A DNA stretch of 8,461 nt from contig JBAYNV010000093.1 of the NCBI GenBank assembly GCA_041678685.1, forward strand, positions 1-8,461, read 5' to 3'. A model generated the notes under the pieces. It saw nothing but the letters and a program-made list of their open reading frames with translations. It had not been told where the DNA came from and searched no databases. Origin of the DNA: DUPQ01 sp041678685 (lineage in GTDB: Bacteria > Bacillota > Clostridia > DUPQ01). A program made the translations under genes and the position numbers. Positions 1 through 5,683 of this stretch are shown in pieces (the first letter of the stretch is position 1; each line of letters opens with the position of its first letter).

Positions 1-2
1 AG

Positions 3-743
3 GTCAGCGAGTATTCAATGGAAGAGCCTATCTCATCCATTATGGCTTTCGACAGTTATATGTTCATTCTTTGCAAGGGCAGTTCCGGATACAGCGGGGC
101 AGTTTATGCAGTCGCATACCAGACCGATCTGATCACTCAGACAGGATACAAGAACGAGATACATTATTCAAGCAGCTATCCGGTATATATAGATATGTTT
201 TCCGATAAGGATAAATTCGTGGTTGTGTGCTGTGATCCTGCAGATATGAGCAAGACATATATCGAAGTATATGAAATAGGGGTGTCGACCCCGGTCGCAG
301 GCATGACCCTTACCGATTTCTGCCCGTTGATAGTTTGCCTGGAAAACGATCTTTTCCTTTGCGCCGGCAGTAAGTCCGTATATCTGTATAACTACGCTTT
401 GATAGAAAAACTTGTATTGGATACGGAAAATATAATATATATTGACGGATATGACGGATGTGCATATGCTTATGCTACAATTGATTCGGAATATTATGAG
501 ATAAAGATAAATGAGACAGGCGTTGTAGACTGGAAGAAAGCAGTAGGATTTGAAGCTGACGGTGTTTCCGTTTCAAACGGGAAAATAGTTTTATGGAATG
601 ATCAGGAGATAACGATGCTGACAGTGAAGGGGAAGGATTTTCATATTATCAGCACAGACTCAAGGATACAGGATGTGATCATTGCTAAAAACAACCGCCT
701 TATAATTTTAACAACAAGCCAGGTGATAACATATAAATATTAA
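3..743 (+). CDS. Beta-propeller-like protein, probably DUF5711 family (5'-truncated by window edge)
   Basis: This is the C-terminal 247 codons of a longer gene. The frame is open from the left edge (codons for V-S-E-Y-S precede the Met at 18), so the Met at 18 is probably internal. The protein alternates short beta-strand-like stretches with turns (for example IEVYEIGV, SVYLYNYA, KIVLWNDQEITML) and ends in a hydrophobic strand pair, as in a WD40/PQQ-like propeller. In Clostridia, DUF5711 proteins have an N-terminal membrane anchor followed by such a propeller and often lie directly before a CvpA-family gene, as here. The anchor would lie outside the window, so location outside the membrane is inferred. 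The gap to the next start is only 15 bp, which suggests one transcript. The family name rests on the C-terminal pattern and context; molecular function is unknown. Confidence 0.6.
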   Translation, partial: VSEYSMEEPISSIMAFDSYMFILCKGSSGYSGAVYAVAYQTDLITQTGYKNEIHYSSSYPVYIDMFSDKDKFVVVCCDPADMSKTYIEVYEIGVSTPVAGMTLTDFCPLIVCLENDLFLCAGSKSVYLYNYALIEKLVLDTENIIYIDGYDGCAYAYATIDSEYYEIKINETGVVDWKKAVGFEADGVSVSNGKIVLWNDQEITMLTVKGKDFHIISTDSRIQDVIIAKNNRLIILTTSQVITYKY

Positions 744-758
744 GAGAGGTATTTTGCC

Positions 759-1430
759 ATGAATGTAGCGGATATTGTATTGATAGTGATCATATTAGCA
801 TCAATGATAATCGGCGGGATCAGAGGCGTAATAATGTCTTTATATGGTTTGATAACCACTGCGTTAAGCGCTTTACTTGCTTTTAAATTTGCTGAACCGA
901 TACAGGAAATGCTGGTAGGGACAAGTTTCTACATCAGTGTTTATACAAAAATAGAGCAGATGGTGGAGTCGATAATACCTGATCTTGGCACACTCGAAGC
1001 AACGCTTATAAGCACTATCAATTCTCTTCCTTTCCCAGATTCCATGAAACAATCTCTGATAGACGGGCTAAATATTACTGCGACGACGACACAGTCGGAA
1101 GCAATGGGATCACTGGTCGGAAATATAACTGACATCATCATTGCGATCATTGTAGGTATCATAATATTTATCGTTCTTCTTATAGTTTTTGCACTGTTAA
1201 AAGGTCTTGTAAAGAAAATATCAGATTTCCCTGTTATAAAACAGGTGGATGCTGTAGTAGGAGCCGTTCTGGGTATAGTATCAGGCTTTTTAGCTGCATA
1301 CATCATCTGTATAATTGTTTCGGGATTACAGACAACTGAACTTATGGTAAAAGTACATGAGGTCATAGAGGACAGCAAGTATGCAAGCATGCTTTACAAT
1401 AATAACCTTCTTTTAAAACTATTCCCGTAA
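759..1430 (+). CDS. CvpA family membrane protein
   Basis: A 223-residue integral membrane protein. Four hydrophobic segments are visible at about residues 5-20, 25-43, 123-147 and 166-190, with a polar loop of roughly 75 residues between the second and third. Two CvpA hallmarks are present: a Gly/Arg-rich turn after the first helix (GGIRG, 19-23), and the amphipathic stretch FPVIKQVDAVVGAVLG (157-172) leading into the last helix. CvpA is named for colicin V production in E. coli; its biochemical role is unsettled, with links to envelope stress and biofilm. The start at 759 is preceded by a GAGAGG Shine-Dalgarno at 744-749 with 9-nt spacing. It follows the propeller gene by 15 bp and is probably co-transcribed. 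No convincing terminator follows; only a weak GAAAT/ATTTC pairing with a T-run in the loop lies near 1452-1470. Confidence 0.85.
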   Translation: MNVADIVLIVIILASMIIGGIRGVIMSLYGLITTALSALLAFKFAEPIQEMLVGTSFYISVYTKIEQMVESIIPDLGTLEATLISTINSLPFPDSMKQSLIDGLNITATTTQSEAMGSLVGNITDIIIAIIVGIIIFIVLLIVFALLKGLVKKISDFPVIKQVDAVVGAVLGIVSGFLAAYIICIIVSGLQTTELMVKVHEVIEDSKYASMLYNNNLLLKLFP

Positions 1431-1493
1431 GCGGCATATTCATATAAACCGGAAATATTTTTTGAATTTCAATAATAGGTCATATTCAGTTCA

Positions 1494-1522
1494 TACACTA
1501 AAAGTATATTGTCTTTAGTGTA
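1494..1522 (+). promoter_or_regulatory. Perfect 9-bp inverted repeat upstream of the SGNH hydrolase gene
   Basis: TACACTAAA at 1494-1502 is exactly complementary to TTTAGTGTA at 1514-1522, with an 11-nt spacer. The spacer contains TATATT (1505-1510), a fair -10 hexamer, though no good -35 lies at the right distance. The Shine-Dalgarno of the next gene begins 7 nt downstream. It could be a repressor operator over a promoter or an RNA hairpin in the leader. It is not a terminator, because no T-run follows. Confidence 0.5.
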
Positions 1523-1538
1523 GTTGTTGGAGGCTTGT

Positions 1539-2249
1539 ATGACCAAGATAAGTGTATGGGGAGATTCTGTGATGAAAGGTGTTGTATATGACAAGACCAT
1601 AGGCAGATATACTTTTTTACAGGATGACTGCATAACGGAAGTAGCTAAGAAATTCGATATAGTCTGTACAAACAATTCCAAGTTCGGTATGACCGCTCCG
1701 AAAGCATTTGAAAACCTGAAAAAATGGCTTTCTAAGAATACAGAAAAACCTGACTTCGCATTGATCGAACTTGGCGGCAACGACAGCGATTTTGACTGGA
1801 AGTCGGTAGCTGAATATCCTGATTCGGATCATCTTCCCAAAACACCTATAGACGAATACAGAAAAGCAATGACCGGCATTATCGAGACTTTACGGGATAA
1901 CAGCATAGAACCCATTCTTGTGAATCTGCACCCGATAGATGCTGTCAGATATCTTGACTGGATAACTAAAGACGGTATATCAAAGAGCGCTATAATGAAA
2001 TGGCTGAAAGACGTATTCAAGATATACAGATTCCAGGAGCTATACTCGCTTACAGTCGGTAAACTTGCCCAGGAGCTTAACGTCAGATTCATTGATATGA
2101 GACAAGCGCTTTTAAAAGCAGGCAATCCCAGCGATTATTTATGTATTGACGGGATCCATCCGAATGAAAAAGGCCATAAAATAATGAATATCTGCCTTTC
2201 TGAATATATCAGCAATTACAAAATGAGTATGCCTGTCCCTGCAGTCTGA
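1539..2249 (+). CDS. SGNH/GDSL hydrolase (esterase/lipase-like)
   Basis: A 236-residue enzyme of the SGNH hydrolase superfamily, which cleaves ester bonds in acylated sugars, lipids or polysaccharides. Block I is VWGDSV (6-11) with nucleophile Ser10 very near the N-terminus; block II is around Gly50 (KFGMTA); block III is GGND (79-82) with oxyanion Asn81; block V is DGIHPN (204-209) with catalytic Asp204 and His207. All four S-G-N-H positions are present, so it should be active. There is no signal peptide, so it is probably cytoplasmic. I chose ATG 1539 over the upstream in-frame TTG at 1524 because GGAGG (1529-1533) sits 5 nt before it and would lie inside the longer reading. The perfect dyad just upstream suggests its own control. 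The lipoprotein gene starts 43 bp after the stop. The natural substrate cannot be read from the sequence. Confidence 0.9.
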   Translation: MTKISVWGDSVMKGVVYDKTIGRYTFLQDDCITEVAKKFDIVCTNNSKFGMTAPKAFENLKKWLSKNTEKPDFALIELGGNDSDFDWKSVAEYPDSDHLPKTPIDEYRKAMTGIIETLRDNSIEPILVNLHPIDAVRYLDWITKDGISKSAIMKWLKDVFKIYRFQELYSLTVGKLAQELNVRFIDMRQALLKAGNPSDYLCIDGIHPNEKGHKIMNICLSEYISNYKMSMPVPAV

Positions 2250-2292
2250 TTATTTTATTGAACTGGAATTGAATATAAGATATACTTTTTGC

Positions 2293-3375
2293 ATGAAAAA
2301 AAGTTTCATCATTATTTTGATCCTGGTAATCCTACTGTCATCCATGACATCATGTACTACGGAACCATGGGTAGATATGGTCGATGTTCTTATGAGCGGA
2401 GATTATGAAAGTGCAAATAGGAAGCTTGAAAGGATCGAGAAAAATTATGCATATAAGATAGATACAGCAGACTATGTCTATGAATATATTGAGAACATAG
2501 TCAGTGCATACGAAAACGGTAATACTTCATATGAAACTGCAATAAAGAAACTGCATCTTTTTGATCTTCTGGATACCGTACTATATAATCTCGAAGAAGG
2601 CATTACCAGGGTAGAAGCGATACAGGTGTCAAGGGAAGCCTTTGAAGACGGTAAAACGCTATATGATCAGGCAGACTATTATAACGCCTATAAAAAGTTC
2701 AAGCTTGTCATAAGCGATGACACAAAGTGTTTTGATGAAGCACAGGAGTATCTTCTGGGTATCGTGTATACATTCCTATATAAAGAGGAATATGACAAAG
2801 CGATGGAGGCGATACTTTGCGTGGATATAAATGGCGATACGATCGAAAAGATATCGGAGTATGCCATCGATCTGGTAGTACGCATCCTGTACTACGAAAA
2901 TGATACTTTAAAAGCAGATGAACTTAATAGGGAACTGATACAGGTGATCATATACCAGCACGAAACCACCAGGGAATCGCTGAAGGAATGGTCCGATAAA
3001 TTCAAAGTCGTATACCTGAAACCGGCATATGCAGCCGTATGCATCTCATATCTTACAGACGACTGGAATGATATGGTCTATAAGCTTGATGAGGCGGATG
3101 TGTATATAGAGAACAATAAACCTGATCCTGCCTATACGATATTGAGATCCATCAAAATAAGCAAGGAAAATATTGGATATTTTGCTCCAAGAATGACGAA
3201 GCTGCTGTCGTTGTATATAGGAAGCGGTGAATCGCTGGTGGCTCAGGAAGTGGTAAATACGATATTCGCAGGTATGGTTGATGACGAGATGGTCGCTTCA
3301 TTGGTAACATATATAAAGGCTAATATGGATAATCAGGAGTATCTTTCAAAAATAGACATGACTGTAGGCAGGTAA
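2293..3375 (+). CDS. TPR-like repeat lipoprotein
   Basis: A 360-residue predicted lipoprotein. It opens with MKKS, a hydrophobic run of Ile/Leu/Val (5-16) and a lipobox-like SMTSC ending in Cys22, the likely lipidated residue; Met at -3 is acceptable but not canonical. The mature part is mostly helical, with TPR-like helix pairs at about 33-50 (LMSGDYESANRKLERIEK) and 116-155 (alternating Tyr/Ala/Lys helices, including QADYYNAYKKFKLVI). Such helical-repeat lipoproteins usually act as outer-surface scaffolds. ATG 2293 was chosen because it yields a clean signal peptide; an in-frame TTG at 2269 would add 8 unhelpful residues. No strong Shine-Dalgarno is visible before it, so translation may depend on the preceding gene, 43 bp away. 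I do not recognise a named family. Confidence 0.7.
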   Translation: MKKSFIIILILVILLSSMTSCTTEPWVDMVDVLMSGDYESANRKLERIEKNYAYKIDTADYVYEYIENIVSAYENGNTSYETAIKKLHLFDLLDTVLYNLEEGITRVEAIQVSREAFEDGKTLYDQADYYNAYKKFKLVISDDTKCFDEAQEYLLGIVYTFLYKEEYDKAMEAILCVDINGDTIEKISEYAIDLVVRILYYENDTLKADELNRELIQVIIYQHETTRESLKEWSDKFKVVYLKPAYAAVCISYLTDDWNDMVYKLDEADVYIENNKPDPAYTILRSIKISKENIGYFAPRMTKLLSLYIGSGESLVAQEVVNTIFAGMVDDEMVASLVTYIKANMDNQEYLSKIDMTVGR

Positions 3376-3392
3376 AGCAGGGAAAACTTTTA

Positions 3393-3421
3393 TTGACATT
3401 AAAAAGTCACATGTGTATAAT
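3393..3421 (+). promoter_or_regulatory. Consensus sigma-A/sigma-70 promoter of the tRNA unit
   Basis: TTGACA at 3393-3398 and TATAAT at 3416-3421 match the consensus at all twelve positions, with the ideal 17-bp spacer. The first tRNA nucleotide is 22 nt beyond the -10 box, which leaves a short leader for processing. This is what a strongly expressed stable-RNA operon should have. Confidence 0.92.
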
Positions 3422-3443
3422 AGAAAAAGTCTGAAGAAAATGT

Positions 3444-3531
3444 GCCGTAGTGGCGGAATTGGCAGACGCACAGGACTTAAAATCCTGCGGTTGTATAAAC
3501 CGTACCGGTTCAAACCCGGTCTTCGGCACCA
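3444..3531 (+). tRNA. tRNA-Leu (anticodon UAA)
   Basis: An 88-nt class II tRNA with encoded CCA (3529-3531). The anticodon stem CAGGA/TCCTG (3471-3475/3483-3487) holds loop CTTAAAA with anticodon TAA at 3478-3480, reading UUA codons. The long variable arm (CGGTT paired with AACCG) confirms a leucine-type tRNA. The T arm is ACCGG-TTCAAAC-CCGGT (3504-3520). The acceptor stem GCCGTAG/CTTCGGC has a T-T mismatch at pair 5:68 (3448 and 3523); an A at 3448 would restore full pairing. It lies 6 nt before the initiator tRNA and shares its promoter and terminator. Confidence 0.95.
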
Positions 3532-3537
3532 TTATAT

Positions 3538-3614
3538 CGCGGAGTAGAGCAGTCTGGAAGCTCGTCGGGCTCATAACCCGGAGGTCAAAGGTTCAAATCC
3601 TTTCTCCGCAACCA
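3538..3614 (+). tRNA. Initiator tRNA-fMet (anticodon CAU)
   Basis: A 77-nt tRNA with encoded CCA (3612-3614) and anticodon CAT at 3572-3574. It is the initiator rather than an elongator Met or Ile2 tRNA, by two hallmarks. The first acceptor pair is a C-A mismatch (C3538 with A3610), the bacterial formylation determinant. The anticodon stem has three consecutive G-C pairs next to the loop (3567-3569 with 3577-3579), needed for P-site binding. The acceptor stem is otherwise paired and the T arm is AAAGG-TTCAAAT-CCTTT (3587-3603). It is the last gene of the two-tRNA unit. Confidence 0.95.
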
Positions 3615-3619
3615 GAATG

Positions 3620-3655
3620 AAATCCATCGTCAATTTGACGGCGGATTTTTCTTTT
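3620..3655 (+). terminator. Intrinsic terminator of the tRNA unit
   Basis: AAATCC (3620-3625) pairs with GGATTT (3643-3648), and CGTCAA (3628-3633) with TTGACG (3635-3640) around a very tight loop; an imperfect 2-nt step lies between them. The stem runs into a T-rich tract (TTTTTCTTTT) ending at 3655. It begins 5 nt after the initiator tRNA CCA. Confidence 0.85.
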
Positions 3656-3709
3656 GTAGTGTGATAAAATGGGAATACAGATTATTTGTAAACGATGGGT
3701 GGTGGTAGA

Positions 3710-4105
3710 ATGACATTTGAAGAATTCCTCGTTTTTCGTAATGTGAAAATTAAGAATTCTGATCATGAAAGAATTGTTAGATTGTTTTTTGTTTATTTAG
3801 AATCTATAACGGGAAATAAGCGGTTGTTGCCTGACCTAATAGGTCAATTATTGGACATCGACTTATCTTCAACAACAGTTCCTTCAGGATGTTTTAATGG
3901 TATTTTCGATGGAACAGAACCACCATATAATGATGTCGATTTTTATATGAAGCTTAGTAATGATCTTAAAATATTTATTTATGGTTCAATAAGAGATCAT
4001 ATAGAAAAAGAATTAGAAGATAACGAGTATGTTGTTTTTATCATTACAGATAATCTTTCCGGTAATATAATTAGAAAACCGAATAGATATATCTATTTAA
4101 CATAG
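3710..4105 (+). CDS. Hypothetical protein, AT-rich orphan next to tRNA-fMet
   Basis: A 131-residue soluble protein that I do not recognise. It has no signal peptide or membrane helix. It is acidic-rich, with a helical first half (MTFEEFLVFRNVKIK and IVRLFFVYLESI) and a second half alternating strands and helices (DVDFYMKL, LKIFIYGSI, YVVFIITDNL). Size and character would suit a small immunity-type or regulatory protein, but no motif proves this. I chose ATG 3710 because the GGTGGT tract at 3699-3704 can serve as Shine-Dalgarno; the in-frame ATG at 3695 has no ribosome site and would translate that tract as Gly-Gly-Gly. GC is about 29% by hand count (3721-4080), against about 40% upstream and higher downstream, so recent transfer into the tRNA locus is plausible. 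It is followed by its own terminator. No clear promoter is seen. Confidence 0.7.
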   Translation: MTFEEFLVFRNVKIKNSDHERIVRLFFVYLESITGNKRLLPDLIGQLLDIDLSSTTVPSGCFNGIFDGTEPPYNDVDFYMKLSNDLKIFIYGSIRDHIEKELEDNEYVVFIITDNLSGNIIRKPNRYIYLT

Positions 4106-4171
4106 ATTCATAAAACGAGCATAATCCTTCATAATCATTTGGCATCTATTTGGTTCAAACGATACAGAATG

Positions 4172-4205
4172 ACCAGCAAAACATCAAGTTTCTGCTGGTT
4201 TTTTT
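4172..4205 (+). terminator. Intrinsic terminator after the orphan gene
   Basis: ACCAGCA (4172-4178) pairs with TGCTGGT (4193-4199), and the inner AAAC (4179-4182) pairs with GTTT (4188-4191) around loop ATCAA with one bulged C (4192). A run of seven T residues (4199-4205) follows. This is a strong rho-independent terminator 67 bp after the orphan stop. Confidence 0.9.
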
Positions 4206-4429
4206 GTTTATATAACTTATTAAAGCCAAAAACCTACAAGCTTATGATCCTATTCCTTTCAAACAGAGATACCGTGCTGCTACACTTCCCGAAGCATCCG
4301 TAAGAAGCCTGGTCCCTGTACAGCAAGTCCTCAAAATAGCTATATTACTATATATATTTCTGTTATACTATTTGTCATGGGTAAAAATCAGTTGCTGAAT
4401 AGCAGAAAGCTTATTTTATTGAGGGTATT
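4206..4429. other. Intergenic region before the acyltransferase gene
   Basis: With 4106-4205 this makes a gap of about 320 bp. Its first part holds the terminator. From 4216 to 4395 the + strand is open for 60 codons with no ATG or Shine-Dalgarno, and 4225-4340 is visibly more GC-rich than its surroundings. This could be a decayed gene remnant, but I recognise no family in either strand. The last 70 bp hold a possible extended -10 promoter and the GAGGG ribosome site (4421-4425) of the next gene. Confidence 0.4.
4361..4369 (+). promoter_or_regulatory. Possible extended -10 promoter for the acyltransferase-transporter unit
   Basis: TG at 4361-4362, one base, then TATACT at 4364-4369 forms an extended -10 element. 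The -35 position (about 4341-4346, TATATT) is poor, which extended -10 promoters can tolerate. It lies 61 bp before the start codon and behind a strong terminator, so some promoter is needed near here. Confidence 0.45.
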
Positions 4430-5683
4430 ATGAAGGCTAGAAAAGCTTACGATAAGGTAAAAACTCCAAACGCTCTTTTGTATTATAGCGCTGCTTCTTT
4501 GCTAAAACTGTATTATCGTCTGATCTATCATCACAGAGTAGACAAGTCAGCCATGGCGGGCATAACGCCGCCATATTTGGTGGTGGCAAGTCACAGTTGC
4601 TGGTTGGATTATATAATCAGCAGTACCAGTATGTTCCCGGTGCGTATGAACTTTGTGGGAGCGTACAACTTTTTCCGAAGCAGGCTTCTTAAATTTGTCT
4701 TTACTCTATTAGGTGTTATACCAAGACACCAGTTTACCAGTGATATTGTCTCAATAAGAAAAATGAAATATTGCATCGATGAGGGCAGAGTGGTAGCCCT
4801 TTTCCCAAATGGCTGTTTGTCCAACGAGGGAAGACCGGGCGGGTTTGCAGGTGCTGAAGTAGCAAAACTGATCAAATTCCTGAATGTACCCGTTGTTGCA
4901 TTGAAAACCGACGGGGGTTATCTGACACGTCCGCGCTGGTCCGGTAAGTCCCGTTATGGAAGGCTGGAAACGACAGTTAAACCAATACTGACGGTCAGTG
5001 AGATCAAAGATTTGTCACAGACGGAGATATATCAACGGCTGCTGAGCGCCATTGAATTTGATGATTATAAATGGCAACGGGAAATGATGGTACCATTTAG
5101 AAGCAAAAATGCAGCGGAAGGGGTGGAGTATGTACTGTATAAATGCCCAAAGTGCCAATCAGAGTTCACGCTGCGGTCGCAGAAGGATCGCCTGTATTGC
5201 CAGGAGTGCGGGTATGCAGTGCGTATGAACCGATATCTGCTTTTCGAACCCGAATCCGAGGATAAGGTTTTATTCGACGGTATTGATAAATGGTACGACT
5301 TCCAAAAATCATGTTTGGATAAAGAAATAGAAAGTCAGGAATTTATGCTTACTGCGAATACCGAGTTAAAATTTGCTGAGCCGGGGAAATACGGATACCA
5401 GCATCAGGGCTACGGCACGCTTCAACTAACAAAAGACGCGATTACATACACCGGTACCATTCAAGGCGTTTTGACTGAACTGAGACTTCCTATGAAGAAC
5501 ATATCAATGATACCTTATGCTGCAGGAGAATATATAGAAGTGGCAGATAGGGAGGATATCCATCGGTTTGTGCTTGAGGACCGGCGGCAAATGATAAAGT
5601 GGGTTATGGCAGTCAGACAGATACGGGATAAATATTATGAAGAGGTAAAGCAGCATGGAAAAACGAAAGGACTTACTCGGTAA
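4430..5683 (+). CDS. PlsC-type 1-acyl-glycerol-3-phosphate-like acyltransferase with zinc ribbon and C-terminal PH-like segment
   Basis: A 417-residue multidomain protein. Residues 1-210 are an LPLAT/PlsC acyltransferase: catalytic HSCWLD (H-x4-D, 55-60), GVIPR (95-99) as motif II, FPNGCLSNEGRPG (125-137) in place of the usual FPEGTRS, and VPVVAL (153-158) as motif IV. Such enzymes move a fatty acyl chain onto lysophosphatidate or a similar lyso-lipid at the cytoplasmic membrane face. Residues 239-260 carry CPKC and CQEC pairs, a zinc ribbon. Residues about 328-405 (strands such as GTLQLTKDAITYTG, then a final helix) look like a PH/GRAM-type fold, an inference. Simple PlsC proteins are about 200-250 residues, so the tail is an unusual addition. 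GAGGG (4421-4425) supports ATG 4430. The 3' end overlaps the transporter gene by 29 bp. The true acyl acceptor is unknown. Confidence 0.85.
   Translation: MKARKAYDKVKTPNALLYYSAASLLKLYYRLIYHHRVDKSAMAGITPPYLVVASHSCWLDYIISSTSMFPVRMNFVGAYNFFRSRLLKFVFTLLGVIPRHQFTSDIVSIRKMKYCIDEGRVVALFPNGCLSNEGRPGGFAGAEVAKLIKFLNVPVVALKTDGGYLTRPRWSGKSRYGRLETTVKPILTVSEIKDLSQTEIYQRLLSAIEFDDYKWQREMMVPFRSKNAAEGVEYVLYKCPKCQSEFTLRSQKDRLYCQECGYAVRMNRYLLFEPESEDKVLFDGIDKWYDFQKSCLDKEIESQEFMLTANTELKFAEPGKYGYQHQGYGTLQLTKDAITYTGTIQGVLTELRLPMKNISMIPYAAGEYIEVADREDIHRFVLEDRRQMIKWVMAVRQIRDKYYEEVKQHGKTKGLTR

Noticed and set aside
941..1390. Long minus-strand open frame opposite the CvpA gene
   Set aside because: It mirrors a well-supported membrane protein gene, has no ribosome site and encodes a low-complexity Ser/Thr/Ile-rich product; an antisense shadow.
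1452..1470. Possible terminator after the CvpA gene
   Set aside because: The GAAAT/ATTTC stem has only 5 bp and little GC, and the T-run is in the loop rather than after the stem.
3635..3670. TTGACG with a downstream ATAAAAT as promoter for the orphan gene
   Set aside because: Spacing is 22-24 bp and the TTGACG is part of the terminator stem.
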